Below, in pieces: positions 1-11,535 of a DNA stretch of 64,000 bases. The first letter of the stretch is position 1. Every line of letters begins with the position of its first letter. This DNA comes from Monodelphis domestica (lineage: Eukaryota > Chordata > Mammalia > Didelphimorphia > Didelphidae): positions 166,876,210 through 166,940,209 of the forward strand of contig NC_077234.1 of the NCBI RefSeq assembly GCF_027887165.1, in the 5' to 3' direction. The notes under the pieces were generated by a model. The model did not search any database and was not told where the DNA came from. It saw only the letters and a program-made list of their open reading frames with translations. A program made the position numbers and the translations under genes.

Positions 1-223
1 GAGACCGTGTTTAAATTTTATCCCCTAAATGGATTGGATGCCCCAAAAGGAAATGGGACATAGTAGGTACTTAATAAATACTTGATTGATATTACCATTA
101 GTAATATATACTTATATAGGTTACATGTGTTGATCAGCTTCACCAATTTCTCAGCTCTTATCTGATTTTTGAGAGGCAAAGATACCCAGAAATGCAGCCC
201 TGACACAATTATCGACTAGGTTT
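1..223. repeat. Duplication copy 1 (220-bp deleted form)
   Basis: Positions 1-90 match 734-823 with one mismatch seen, and 94-223 match 1044-1173 with two. This copy lacks the 220 bp (824-1043) that separate the two halves in the second copy; three bases (ATT) sit at the junction. The unit is not a recognised repeat family. The window begins inside it, so its left edge is unknown. Confidence 0.9.
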
Positions 224-733
224 TTTAAAGGATTTTTAAAGGCAGCGTATTCCATCAGGCTTTTAATTTCAAACTCACCATCTGGTATTTAGGATTTCCC
301 AGGGACCTCAACAAGGCTGTTCTTAATTTCTTCCTCCTTATATCAATTTTACACTTAGATTGGATTTTGTAAATCTGGGTTTTACTCTTGTTAGTTTGTG
401 GGGACCTCATTTCCTATGAAGCCCTCATAAAATTTCTGTTGCATTCTAACCATATTCAAAGAAAAGAAATATATTTCTTACTTTTCACTGTTCCCTGGGA
501 ATCTTTTCCCAAGTAATTTAAAGGAAAGGGGAATGAGTATAGGCTCACCAGGGCATTATAGAAGTTTCTAACTATGGTCCAATGACTTTCTTTATTTAAA
601 ACTAAGTTTTTTTTATGACTTTTTGTCTAACTCTTCCATTTAGTTTCATCTTTGCAATGCTGTTATGTTGCTACCTGAAGAAATTCCTCTTGGGTTTTTG
701 ACAGTGGTATTTTATGACATTGTTTTGGAGATA
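224..733. other. Unassigned AT-rich spacer
   Basis: This stretch separates the two copies of the local duplication. I see no coding potential, no diagnostic repeat and no structured RNA in it. Confidence 0.5.
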
Positions 734-1173
734 GAGACCGTGTTTAAATTTTATCCCCTAAATGCATTGGATGCCCCAAAAGGAAATGGGACATAGTAGG
801 TACTTAATAAATACTTGATTGATTGCTTGATAGGATGAGAGGGAATTGAGGGATGATTTGTATTGTTGGAAGGAGTGCTGTGTCATCCAAATATTAAATG
901 CATAAATATATATGGATGGGTAGTTAATAAAAGCTGTAAACAAAACCATGGTGTGATAGATTTATCCAGTTCCAGATTTCAGGAAATAAAACATAGCTCC
1001 AAGATCTCTAAATTCAATTGTAGTGTTTATAAACAACACACAAACCATTAGTAATATATACTTATATAGGTTACATGTGTTGATCAGCTTCACCAATTTC
1101 TCAGCTCTTATCTGATTTTTGAGAGGCAAAGATGCCCAGAAATGCAGCCCTGGCACAATTATCGACTAGGTTT
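734..1173. repeat. Duplication copy 2 (long form)
   Basis: This is the longer partner of positions 1-223. It contains an extra 220 bp (824-1043) between the two matching blocks. About 98-99% identity in the matching blocks suggests a recent duplication or two haplotypes placed in tandem by the assembly. The extra segment has no GT...AG ends, so a retroposed spliced copy is unlikely. Confidence 0.88.
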
Positions 1174-1731
1174 GAGCCCCAGTGATATCTAGGACTAGCA
1201 TTGCTCTAAAATCTCAAGGGTTTAAGGAACTACTGCCTTAGCAGAAATCTGGGCCAATAGACCTCAAGGGCCCATTGAAATACCTATCACAACTAAGCTA
1301 GAGGAAAGTTGGCAGAATTTCTTTGGTGTTAGGTTCATTTAAGGATTAGTTCCTTCTAGCTGTTTCTATCTACCTTTTGTTTTCTTCCCTCTGCCATGTG
1401 GATGAAGGAGTTCAATGGGGACAAACTGAAAGAAATGCTGTAATTATTGTCAGGATCACTACAGTTCAGAATGATTGAAGACTAGTAAAAGCCAAAGAAA
1501 AGATGTAAAGGGGGCTTGCTTGGTTTCCTATGTTGGAAAAAAAAAAAGAGTAGGTTCAAAGGAGGAACAGAATAATGGCTCATGGTAAATGGTATAATGG
1601 TAAGAATGATGGAGAGAAGGTAGAAACCTTACACTTTTGTTTCTATGTTTTCTATTAAGGAGAATGATATTTAGTTCCTTTGGGAAGAAAAGAGAAAAAA
1701 ATGGCTAACAGAGGGTTGAAAACCCCTTCAT
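1174..1731. other. Unassigned spacer
   Basis: A short A-run lies near 1538. No repeat family or coding signal was recognised here. Confidence 0.45.
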
Positions 1732-1986
1732 GGGGCAGCTAGTTGGTGCAGTGAATATAGCATAGGACCTGGGGTCAAAAGTTTTAATTTTGTAAATTCA
1801 AAATTGGCTTCAGACACCTAATTATCTGGGGGACTCTGAACAAGTATCTTAACCCTGTTTGCCTCAGTTTCCTCATCTGTAAAATGAACTGGAGAAAAAA
1901 ATGTCAAATCACTCCAGTATTATTGCCAAGAAAACTTTTAACAGTCATGAATAGTTGGACATGACTATAAAACAGACCAACAACAG
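1732..1986 (+). mobile_element. tRNA-derived marsupial SINE (Mar1/WSINE type)
   Basis: It opens with the diagnostic head GGGGCAGCTAGTTGG, continues with GCACAGTG-like A-box sequence, then the GCCTCAGTTTCCTCATCTG core. It ends with the CCAAGAAAACTT ... GGACATGACT tail usual for the long form. It is diverged, and the B-box region is degraded. Confidence 0.88.
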
Positions 1987-2399
1987 CTGCCCATATGAAC
2001 TATATCTCAAGATAAAAGAACTAAGTCAATGTCAGTGATCTTTAAGATATCATGGTAAGTTTTAGGAAAACCAGCTAAGCAAAGAAATACAGGCTAGCGC
2101 TATGTAGCACTAACATTTAGGGCTGACTCTGTTTTATAATCAAGAGAGTAAAGGAACTTGCAGGTCTGAAAAAGAACAAATATGTATAGTTTCCAAAAAA
2201 GAATACAGAAGAAGTTGATAAATTTTGTTATGGTAACCTAGATGTTGATTCCTGGCAAAATTATAGCAGGTATTATTAAATTTTGTCATTTCTTTCATTT
2301 CTATCTAATTTTCTTTCCCTAATAAATATTTCCCCTCCTCTTTCCTTTAGTTGTTGGATAGATTTATGTTCATAATAATACAGATCTAGAGCTAAACAT

Positions 2400-2575
2400 T
2401 ATCTAGTGCTCACTTTAGTCCAGGCCCTTCCCTCATTTTAGAGGTGAAGAATTTGAAGCCCAGAGAAGGAAGTGACATGCTCACAGTCACCAAGGTAGGA
2501 AGTAGCAAAACCAATCCTGGAACCCAGCAACTTTGAAGTCAATGACAGCTCTCTTTCCACTCTACCATACTGTTA
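2400..2575 (+). mobile_element. MIR/Ther-type SINE relic
   Basis: Decayed matches to the MIR core are visible: CATTTTAGAGGTGAAG, then AGTGACATGCTCACAGTCAC, then ACCCAGC near the end. This is an old mammalian-wide SINE with no intact promoter. Confidence 0.65.
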
Positions 2576-3158
2576 GGCAAGATGGCTTTCAAGTTCACTT
2601 TCAACTCCAAAATTGTATGATTTCTGAGATTCATTAATTTTTGATTCTTTACTCCTTCCATCAAGGCATGAAGAATGTACTAACTCATATAGGATATCTC
2701 CCAGAAATTATGATAGGTTTAACCTTGTAGAAGGTAATGTTTGCCTAAATGAAATAAAAAATTAAAAAAAAAAACACTTAGCAATCTTGAAATCATAAGC
2801 TTCTCTTTAGTACATTAAGAGTTGAGTTCTGCCTTTCCTTCAGAGTCCATTATCATTTTCCTAGCCACTCCAAGCTGGGCTCCTATTTCTTTTTTTTTTC
2901 CTTTTCTTTTCATCTATTTGTCTCCAAAGTTCTTTTTAAAAGACATTTCTATTATGTTTAATGTTTATAAAAGTCTCAAATGATACTAATCATGGATTTC
3001 TTGACCTTATTCTTATTAAACCTTACCACTTGTGTATTTATTCGCATTTAATTATCCTTGTCTTCCTCTCTCATACGTGTCTAAACTCATGTAGTCATGG
3101 TATCATTAGATATGGAGCCAAAGCACAAAAAACCTAGAGCTTTGCCCCAGGATGCTGA

Positions 3159-3196
3159 CGTGGTTGTGTGTGTGTGTGTGGGGGGGGGGGGGGGTG
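3159..3196 (+). repeat. (GT)n followed by G13 run
   Basis: A TG dinucleotide tract runs directly into about 13 consecutive G residues. It is a simple repeat; the G-run could form a quadruplex and is prone to length error. The small reading frames across it are artefacts. Confidence 0.95.
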
Positions 3197-3284
3197 GATG
3201 GAAATGTTTCTTCACCTTGGTAGACTGTTGTCTTTGTGCCTCACCTTGTCATCTTTTGGAAACGTGTGTGGGGAGTGTAACCTA

Positions 3285-3500
3285 TCAGTCAATAAAAAAG
3301 TATTAAGCAAGATAATTTGCAAGGTAATATGTAAAGCTCTGGGGAAATACAGAGGGGCAAAAGACAATTTCTGCTCTTAAGGAGTTCATGGTCCAATAGG
3401 GGATACAATATGAAAACAACTGTGTACAAATAAGATATATATAGGACAGACTGGAAGTAACTGGTAGAGGGAAGGCTAGATTATCATTAAGAGGGATTAG
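3285..3500 (-). mobile_element. L2-clade LINE 3' end, antisense
   Basis: In plus orientation it reads AGTCAATAAAAAAGTATTAAGC, GGGGAAATACAGAGGGGCAAAAG and CTTAAGGAGTTCATGGTCCA. This is the reverse complement of the L2 3' UTR, as in the longer copies near 41 and 47 kb. It is 5'-truncated. Confidence 0.75.
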
Positions 3501-3959
3501 GAAAGCTGCCTACTCTATCTGAAACCTGGGCACCATTCTACCAGGAACTGCCTTCTCCCCAAACCCCTTGGGGGCAAGGGTGAGGACTGCACCTTATTGT
3601 ACCTGTAATTGGTTCTTCTTGCTCTCACCTCCTCCCTCCTCCCTCTGTACTAGCTATATTTTCTCCACAGTTTTGGTTATTGATAAATGTTTAAATTCTG
3701 CAATCTCCTGATTTCACTTTTAGAGGCAAAGGATCACGCTCATTCTAGATCCTTCTTTTTTTCTCCAAAGATCTAGGTATGAAAACTGTGCTCACCAATA
3801 ACCACCTTTCTAAGTAGCATTTGAAAATGAGAAGAATCAGAAGAAAAATGAATACAGTAACAGCAACATTGTAATAAACAATTTTAAGACTTTAGAACTC
3901 TGTTAAGGGCAATAGCCAGCCATGTTTTCAGAGGACTGAAGATCAAGACTGTTATCCAC

Positions 3960-4165
3960 TGTGAATTTTAAAAGTCTCCATCTTGGTCTAGCACCCAAAA
4001 ATTGTGCACACCCACACTACACGGGCATGCGCTAGTCAATGACAAATCAGAAATAACTAACTGCCCACCTGGGCTGTCCTAAGCCAAGCTAGAGCCAACC
4101 ATTGGATTTGTGAGACACAGGAAGTGAGGTAGGGAACAGCCTCTGGAATTCGCGCACCTCCTGAT
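3960..4165 (+). mobile_element. Truncated LTR of the A/C superfamily
   Basis: It begins TGTGAATTTTAAAAG, like the LTRs at 19785, 24684 and 25792. It retains the block GACAAATCAGAAATAACTAA and the block GAGACACAGGAAGTGA found in the 25792 copy. Homology stops near 4165, so promoter, polyadenylation region and 3' end are missing. Confidence 0.75.
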
Positions 4166-5342
4166 AAAGAGGTGATGCATTACATATATACAATGAGAAA
4201 TGAATTTTTGCACATGGGGATCTATTTTCCTTGAGCATACATATTTGTCACAATTTTTTTTCTCTTTGTGCAGGGAGTAGAAAAGTGGGTGATTAGCAAA
4301 ATGAATTGTTATTAATTAAAAAATTAGTTTCAAAAAAAGAAAACAATCATACAAACTTATAATGAACCAAACTTTTAGAACCAAAGAGTTAAATGTTATA
4401 ATTTATTCTTTTTAATTTTCTCTGAGAATGATTTGAAAACTATTCATAAAACTATTCATATTCAGCTGGGATTTCATGTCTATCATAGCTGGTGGAACAT
4501 TTAAAATGAAAGAAGATCAATATTTGGAAAGAAAGCTCAGCCCAGTAACATTTTTTAAATGAAGTATTATTTAATAGGGGACACTGAAAAGGAAGTCTCT
4601 TAATGTTTTTCACATGGTGAAGGGCAGCACTCTGGCCAATTACTTTTAGAGTCACAGATGGAGGAGATCAATTCAATGGAGAATTCAGAGCCAAGTATTA
4701 AGGATAATTGTTTAGCTAACATTGTTAAGAAGTTTGATTTAATCCAGGAAAACCAAAGACTGTTAAATAATGCCAACAGAAAACACTAAGATCAAAGTAT
4801 TAGCCAATAATGTACCATTGTAAATAGGAAGACAGTGTCTTACTATTGGATAAAAACAAACATAAGCATATATCTCTGTTTTATGCCTCATTTCATATTT
4901 ATTCATCAACATCTATACTTTCCTTCTAACAACCTACAAGCGAGGTCATCTTTAATTGCACCTTCACTCATAGTTATTCTACTTCCATCACCAAGAATTC
5001 TGAAATTCCTTTATCTGACAATCATCTTCTATTATTCTATTTCCCCCTATCGCTCATCATGTCTCCCAAACACATTTTGCATTCTTACTGTGATCTCTAG
5101 TTCTACTATTAGTCTCTCAAATCCTTTCCTAGGCAGCTACTGATACTCTGGCTTGATTTTCCTTTTCCTCCCAGTCTTGAGCCTACAGTTCACCAACTTA
5201 ACTTTGTTTCAACTTGTCTCTGTTCAGATCTTACCAAACCTCCATTTGTATTACCCTACAATGTCTTCCTACTGAAGGAATTTCCAATAGTGCTGATTGG
5301 ATACATTACAAATTTATGTTAATTAATCTCAACTGAGATCTT
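4166..5342. other. Unassigned AT- and pyrimidine-rich spacer
   Basis: A 102-residue frame at 4835-5143 on the plus strand is Ser/Phe/Leu-rich, as expected of translated pyrimidine-rich noncoding DNA. It has no splice context or recognisable domain. I see no gene here. Confidence 0.45.
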
Positions 5343-5415
5343 ACTGGTAATTCATCAATCAATCAATCGAACAACCAACAAACATTTATTAAACACTTGC
5401 TATGTTCCAGGTCTG
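5343..5415 (-). mobile_element. L2-type LINE 3' terminal fragment, antisense
   Basis: ATCAATCAATCAATCG followed by AACATTTATTAAACACTTGC and a TGTTCCAGG match is the reverse complement of the L2 3' terminus. Only the terminal 70 bp or so can be recognised. Confidence 0.6.
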
Positions 5416-5961
5416 GTGCCACAAACCAATTTTTTTACTGTTCCTTAACTGGCTCTTGTTTTCTCCACAGCAATTATTCCAAGCCTTCTTTTCTTTCTTC
5501 AAGCCTCATCCCTACCTTTCTACCCTCCACTCAATCAGCAGAGGACTTTTACTGAGCCATTCTGTGACCATTCATAATGACTTCATCTTCCTCTACATCT
5601 TAACCATCTTGACGTCATTCCACATTCTTTCCTGCTTTAGTCTGGTGTCAACAAAAAGTAGCTTTCTTGCTGAAAGAGGTCAATTTATATTGTTTATTTT
5701 TAAATATTATTTTATTATTTAATTAAACCAATTTTAATTATTTATTAATTCATTTTATTTTTATTCATATTCTACTGATTTCTTAAGTAGATTTTGTCCA
5801 CAATTGTCTCATCTTTTCTTGATTGTCACTATATCACTTTATGCTAGCTTTGCTCTTAAATACAAACATACTCAAATCTCTCTACCATCCTTAAAATACC
5901 TTTACTTCTCTATTATTCTTGAAAGTTTTTCTTCTATGTCTCTAACCTTTTATAGTAAAAC
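5416..5961. other. Unassigned pyrimidine-rich spacer
   Basis: It contains a chance 106-residue plus-strand frame (5402-5722) rich in Phe/Leu/Ser. It could be decayed L2 sequence upstream of the copy at 6180, but I could not align it. Confidence 0.35.
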
Positions 5962-6172
5962 TCCTAGACCTGAGTTCAAATATAGCCTCAGATACTCACA
6001 AGCTATGTGACCCTGGCCAAGTCATTTAACCTCTTTTTTCTTTAGTTTCCTTAACTGTAAAATGAATACAATAATGACACCTACCTCCCAAGTTTAAAAA
6101 GTACTATTTATTTAATGTTGAGCATAGTTCCTATCACATAGTAGGTACTATATAAATGCTGATTCCCTCCCA
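5962..6172 (+). mobile_element. Marsupial CORE-SINE (Mar1/Ther2-like)
   Basis: GACCTGAGTTCAAATATAGC is the B-box region. It is followed by CTATGTGACCCTGGCCAAGTC, AACTGTAAAATGAATAC and the terminal ACATAGTAGGTACTATATAA. Order and spacing fit a tRNA-derived CORE-SINE that has lost its first 40 bp or so. Confidence 0.8.
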
Positions 6173-6179
6173 TTTCTGG

Positions 6180-7440
6180 ATTTTTGTGGTACTGCTTTGT
6201 CTTGGTTCTCCTTCTATCTGACTGGCCAGTTGGATCATCATCCATGGTCCATCCTCAATCTGTAAGTGTATTATAGGGCTCTGACTTCATTTCTCTTCTC
6301 TATATATTCTCTCAGTGATCTCATAGATTCCCAGGTCAGTCACCATCATTATGTAGATAACTCTCTGATTGACATATCTCAGCCTAATCTTTGTCCTGAG
6401 CTATGATTCTGCATCTTCAACTGCATATTGGACTTCTCGAATTGGATGCTCCATAGGAATCTCGAATGTAATGTGCTCAAAAGAGAACTCGTTATCTTTC
6501 TCTTCAGTTATTGTTCATTCATTTCAGTCATGTCTGACTCTTAAGTGACCCCATTGGGGGTTTTCTTGGCAAAGATAATAGAGTATTTTGCCATTTTATT
6601 CTCCAACTCATTTTACAGATGAGGAAACTGAGGTAAACATGGTAAAGTGACTTTCTCCAGAATTATTCAGTTAACAAGCATCTTGACCTGGATTTGAGCT
6701 CAGGTCTTCTTGACTCCAACACTGCTGCTCTAAACATATTACCACATAGCTGCCTCTTCCTCCTAGTACCCACACCCACCCCAACCAAACATAGTCACCC
6801 ACTTTTGCAAAGGGTTCCTTGAATTTTCATTTTCTTTTTCACTACATATTTTGTGTCTCTTCCCTTCTCTCCACTCATATGGCTGCCACCCTAGTTAAGG
6901 TGGTCACCAACCCTCAGCTGGACTATTATAATAGCCTCCTAATTGGTCTCCTAGACCCTAGAGTTTTCCCTTCTTCAATCCATCTCCCATACAGCTGCCA
7001 AAGTGATATTCCTAAAGCTTAGATCTGGCTATGCCACTTTTCTACTCAGGAAACTCTAGTGACTTCTGGATCACCTCCAGGATCAAATACAAACTCTTTC
7101 AATTGAAATTCAAGGACCTTCCCCAACTCACTCTGGTTTATCTTTCCAGACTCATTGCACATGGCGCACTCCTCTCCTTCACACTCTATACATGATAGCC
7201 AACCAGGCTTACTTGTTCCCTGTAGACAATAGTCTGTCTTTGGTCTCTTCTTTTACACAGGTGTCCCCTCATGCCTCGAAAGTACTCCCCCTTCACATCA
7301 GTCCACACAAGGTCTTCCCTGATGTCTCACTTGCTCAAGGTATTATTATTATTATTTATTTACGTCATGTTTTAGTTTTATTAATATGTATATATTATTT
7401 TTCCCAATAGAATTCACACTTTGGGTAAGAGAATAGAGAG
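6180..7440 (+). mobile_element. L2-clade LINE, 3' half with ORF2 remnant
   Basis: The plus strand carries decayed L2 ORF2 reverse-transcriptase and downstream sequence. Recognisable blocks include GATCTCATAGATTCCCA, TGGACTTCTCGAATTGGATG and GGACTATTATAATAGCCTCC, then GAAACTCTAGTGACTTCTGG and CCAAGTGATATTCCT-like text of the 3' UTR. A SINE (6505-6756) interrupts it in the opposite orientation. Frames are broken throughout. The longer antisense L2 copies at 41 and 47 kb contain the same blocks in reverse. Confidence 0.8.
6505..6756 (-). mobile_element. Marsupial SINE inserted in L2
   Basis: Read on the minus strand it starts near 6756 with GAGGCAGCTATGTGG and ends near 6505 with the AGTCAGACATGACTGAAATG tail. 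Its insertion splits the L2 ORF2 remnant, so it is younger than that L2 copy. Confidence 0.87.
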
Positions 7441-7758
7441 AGAGAGAAGCTTTCAGACACACACACAAGTTCTTTATTCACTTCACTAGCCTGCCATCGA
7501 TAGGAAAGTGCGGCATCATGCCTAGAGAGCTGGGAAAATGAAGGTAAGTCTTGTCTCTGACATATATTGGCTGTATGACTACAGTCAATTCAATTGACCT
7601 AACAATGCCCTTGACACTGAGTTAAGCAACTTGGCAACTCTTTAAGATGATAAATTGCAGCAAAGGCCCCATCTGGATTGGCAGGGCCAGCTTCGTCACT
7701 TGAGACTCTCCTGTACCACTGAAATCACACTGTTGTGAAGGTATGTGTATAGAACAAG
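7441..7758. other. Unassigned spacer before the hairpin element
   Basis: Short AG and CA dinucleotide runs occur near 7435 and 7458. Nothing else was recognised. Confidence 0.4.
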
Positions 7759-7927
7759 TACTCCTGATTTATGTTCCTTCACTTCATTATTTTAAATATT
7801 GGCATGCACAATTCCAAATCATGCCAATGCTGCAGACAGCCTAAATATATCCGGCTTAGAGGCTTCCATTGGAACTGAGCCTGCCAATATTTAAAATAAT
7901 GAACTGAAGGAACCTAAATCAGGAGTA
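7759..7927. mobile_element. Hairpin MITE-like element with 46-bp inverted repeats
   Basis: The left arm 7759-7804 and right arm 7882-7927 are reverse complements at 44 of 46 positions and flank a 77-bp loop. Each arm starts with TA followed by CTCCTGATTT, which fits a TA target duplication with inverted termini as in Tc1/mariner or pogo MITEs. The loop itself holds a smaller inversion (TTGGCATG ... CATGCCAA). No transposase is present. The transcript would fold into a long near-perfect hairpin. I do not recognise the family. Confidence 0.8.
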
Positions 7928-8021
7928 TTTCCTACATAGGATAGAAAACATTTTTCGTTTTCCTTTTTTGGATGGCTAAACCAATCTCTTCCGAAGTGTC
8001 ACAGATTGCAAAGTAACATAA

Positions 8022-8094
8022 GATTTAGAGCTGAAAGACCCTTCAGAGGTCAACTAGTCCAGCTTTCTCTTTTTTCTAGATGAGGAAATTGAGA
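8022..8094 (+). mobile_element. MIR/Ther SINE fragment
   Basis: AGATTTAGAGCTGAAAGACC then CTAGATGAGGAAATTGAGA is the left half of a Ther1-like relic. It is cut off by the hAT-like element that follows. Confidence 0.65.
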
Positions 8095-8261
8095 AGAGGT
8101 TGTTAACCTGGGCTATGTGAACTTAACCTTTAATATAATTGGTTTCCTTTGTAATCTCACGTATTTCACTGTAAACATTTAAAAGTATTATTCTGAGAAG
8201 GGTTTCATGGGCTTTAGTAGGCTTTCAAAAAGGCCCATGAAATAAAAGTTAAGAACCCCTG
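8095..8261. mobile_element. Short non-autonomous hAT-like DNA transposon
   Basis: The left terminus AGAGGTTGTTAACCTGGG and the right terminus AGTTAAGAACCCCTGG are imperfect inverted repeats of the CAGGGGTTCTTAACC type. The body matches a short MER-type hAT derivative abundant in marsupials. Only about 165 bp long, it has no coding capacity. An 8-bp target duplication could not be confirmed. Confidence 0.65.
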
Positions 8262-8264
8262 GTC

Positions 8265-9198
8265 TGGAGAGGGCAAATACACTCTGAACGCAATGCTTCC
8301 CTCTGGGCTTGGAAGGCGTTGACCTTTCTGTGCTTGCAAGTTTACTTAGTTTATTAAGCTGGCATATGGGGTTCTCATGAATGTCATTTCTAAACTATGT
8401 GAGGTATTGGTTGAACGCAGTTGAGATGACACGATTGGGAATGATCTAGAAGGGGAACTACACTTAAAACTTCTTTTTCTTCCCAAATGAGATTGTTGGT
8501 GAGAACTTATAGTCAAATAAGACAGTCATTGATTTATTTTAACATTTTTTTATTTTTTATTTTATTTTATTTTAAATTAACATAATTTCTTAAAACAAAG
8601 AGAATGCATTTCTTGGGCTATCTCTGGGCATTAGAACAAGTCAGGAACCCTGTGACAAGCGATGTTGCTGGCATTAAATTACTACTTTATATCTTGTTTG
8701 GAAAAGAAGCCCCTTCCCTAGAGAGGATGTGGCTGAGGGAGACTCTTATACACGAAGAGTATGGGGAAGATAGAGTGACTGACAGCTCTGCCTACCTGTG
8801 AAAGATACAGTAATGACTAGTTTCAAAACCCAACCCATTCTCCACAGCATGGGGGTTCTGGGAGGGGAACAGCTGACAAAGTAGACGGATGCCAGCCAAG
8901 ACTGTGGACAGCCGGGAATGAGAGTATTCTGAAACCATCATCGCACATAGCACTCAAAGCTTGGCAGTATTATGTAATAAAGAGTCAAAAGAGCAGACAT
9001 GGTTGTAGGTTGGCTCTAAAAGAAAATTAAACAATATTTGCCAAGTAGTTGGATATAGATAAAGCTACAAAATAATTTATATTTCCACATAAACTTATAA
9101 AATTGAAGGGAAACATGAAAAAGAATTTGCAGTAACGAAAATATTTGGGTAGTATACTAACAAGATCAGATATATGAAAGCTGTGTAAAGACTTGAGA
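8265..9198. other. Unassigned, mostly single-copy-looking sequence
   Basis: A T/A-rich low-complexity run lies at 8545-8580. The plus-strand 65-residue frame at 8604-8801 has ordinary composition, but I found no convincing splice sites, homologous motif or start context. A host exon cannot be excluded, only not supported. Confidence 0.4.
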
Positions 9199-9453
9199 GG
9201 CATTTGTGTGGCTCAGTGCATAGGGTTCTGGTCCTGAAGTCAGGAAGACCTAAGTCGAAATCTGCCCTTAGATGCTTACTAGTTATGCAGTTCTGAGCAA
9301 ATCACTTACTTCTGTTTGTATCAGTTTCCTCAACTGCAAAATGGGTATAATAATAGTATCTGACTCATAGGTTGTTGCAAAGGTCAAATGAAGTATTATT
9401 TTTGACAAGGACCTAATGCAGCACCTGGCACATAGTAAGTAGTAAAGAAATAC
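9199..9453 (+). mobile_element. Marsupial CORE-SINE
   Basis: GGCATTTGTGTGGCTCAGTG is the degraded head. It is followed by GTCAGGAAGACCTAAGTCGA, TTTCCTCAACTGCAAAATGG and the terminal CACCTGGCACATAGTAAGTAG. All parts are in the expected order, so this is a nearly full-length but mutated copy. Confidence 0.85.
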
Positions 9454-9499
9454 ACTCTTCTCTTTCTCATGATTATAGACTTTTATAGATTTCTATGAA

Positions 9500-11260
9500 T
9501 AGATGAACAAATAATGGAACTTTCTTTAATATTTCCCAGATTAATTTGGGCATTTAATGAAATAGGAAGCAAAATACCAAAAGATCACTTTGTAGAATTA
9601 GGTAAACTAATAACAATATTCAAGTGGTAAAATAGAAATTGAGAATATCACAAATATAAGATGATTAGAAATAGAGAAGATTAAAATAATGAACCATCCA
9701 GAAACAGTAGGGGGGAAAATTTGTCCTAGCGAATTTCAGAAAATTTTATAAAAACTATCTAATACCGGGGGGAAAAATTAGAGCAACAGATCAATGGAAT
9801 AGAGTAGAGAAACCAGAAATAGAAAACAACATTTGAGGTTAGTATTTGAAAACTTGATGTCTAAAAAACACAGGGGAGCAGAATTATTATTTAATAAGAC
9901 TTGTTGGGAAAACTGGATAGCAACCTGGAAAAACTGTGCTTGGAGTCCCAACTATATAATATAATAAATTTTAGATCAATGCTCTAAATATTTTAAAAAC
10001 TCATAAAAACTGGAAGAAAAAGGAATAATACATTTGTCTCAGTTCTGAAGAGGAATGTTTTTATCAATCAAACAAAAGGAAGAAATGATTGGAGACAAAA
10101 TTGATGGGCTTCATTATAAAAGATGAAAAGATTTTGCACAAAAAAGCAATAAAGGAAAAGAAAAAGAAATGTTGGGGGAAATTATTTGCAATAAATATGT
10201 CAGAAAATGCTGACCACTAGACAATATAAAAACAACTGATTTCTATCTATAAAAATATTATTCACTCCATACTGAAAAAGACAAATAGGTGACTTTTGAA
10301 AGAAGAAACAGAAATTAGTCCCCTAAAAACCTCATCCATGGAAAGATATTTAGATTTCTTAGCAATTATTTTAAAAAACCAAACTAAGACAACCTTTGGA
10401 AAATATTACCTATCAACTACCTTGCCAAAAATTATAAAATATAAATCAAAAAGCATTTATGAAATAACCTTGATTTTATCAGGGTTTGTGCTTGTCTTTG
10501 AAATTCCAAAGACAAAAAAGAGATAACTCATTCTACAAAGGAGCTTACTTCTATTGTGGGGAAGCAGTGTGTCTGTGCTGTCTGTGTATGTTTAAAATAA
10601 ATACAAGGTAAGTGAACTGGCCCAACCATTCTGGAGAATGATTTTGAATTTTACCCTAAGGGCTATAAAATTGTGTATATCATTTGACCCAGCATTACCA
10701 TTACTAGGTCTGTATCCCAAAGAAATCAAAGAAAAAGACCTGTATACAAAAATATTTGTAGCAGCTCTTTGTTGGTAATAGCAAATAAGTGGAAATCAAG
10801 GGGTTGATCATTGATTGAAGAAAGGTTGAACAAGCGGCAGTATATGACTATGATGGAGTACTATTGTGCTGTAGGTAATTCTGAGGAGCGTGGTGTCAGA
10901 AAAATATTATATTTATATGAACTGAGGTAAAGTGAAGTGAAACGATCACTGTGCAGAGTAACAGCAATGTCGTAATGATGACCAGTTGTGGAAGACTTGG
11001 CTACTCTGATTGATACAAAGATCCAAGACAATTCCAAAGGACTCATGATGAAAAAATGCTATCCATCTCTGATGACTTCTGAGTGCAAATGCAAGTATAA
11101 TTTTCTTACCTTTTTTTCTTGCTTCTTGGGAAAATATGACTAATATGGAGATACATTTTGCATATGAATTCATGTGTAATTCTATCACTTTTTTTGCCTT
11201 CTCAATTGGTACAGGCTGAGGTGAGAAGGGGGCTTAGGGAAAAATGTTAAAATAGAAATG
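9500..11260 (+). mobile_element. L1 LINE, ORF2 3' part plus 3' UTR
   Basis: The plus strand shows decayed L1 ORF2 C-terminal sequence. Landmarks are ATCAATGGAATAGAGTAGAG, TGTTGGGAAAACTGGATAGC, CCAACCATTCTGGAGAATGA, CTAGGTCTGTATCCCAAAGA and ATTTGTAGCAGCTCTTTGTT. The 3' UTR follows, with TACTATTGTGCTGTAGGTAA, GATCCAAGACAATTCCAAAG and ATATGACTAATATGGAGATA. Stops and frameshifts are numerous, so no functional protein is possible. Short unrelated sequence around 10330-10600 interrupts the match. The 5' end is truncated. Confidence 0.82.
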
Positions 11261-11309
11261 GCAATATTTGGAAACTGATTATATATGTGAAACATCTTCT
11301 TCATCAAAA

Positions 11310-11535
11310 TAATTTTACTCATGGGAACAGATGAGATCACCAAGGGAGAATATATATAAAGAAGCTTATCCAGACATATCCATGGATATCCATTTAGGAG
11401 GAAGGAGATAGATAATGCAGTAAAAAAGACTTAAACAGAGCCCTCAAAGAGGTGTCATGTAAGCCAGCAGAGGAGAGAGTATTTAGAAGGAAGCTACATA
11501 AAGGTTAAATAGGATGAATATTTTAACAAGACTGT
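11310..11535 (-). mobile_element. L2-clade LINE fragment, antisense
   Basis: TGGGAACAGATGAGATCACCAAGG and GAACAGAGCCCTCAAAG-like text correspond to the antisense L2 ORF2 region seen better preserved near 41.85 and 47.8 kb. It is strongly decayed. Confidence 0.55.

Noticed and set aside
8604..8801. 65-residue frame in repeat-free DNA as an exon
   Set aside because: Plausible composition, but there are no supporting splice sites or homology, so it was left as unassigned.
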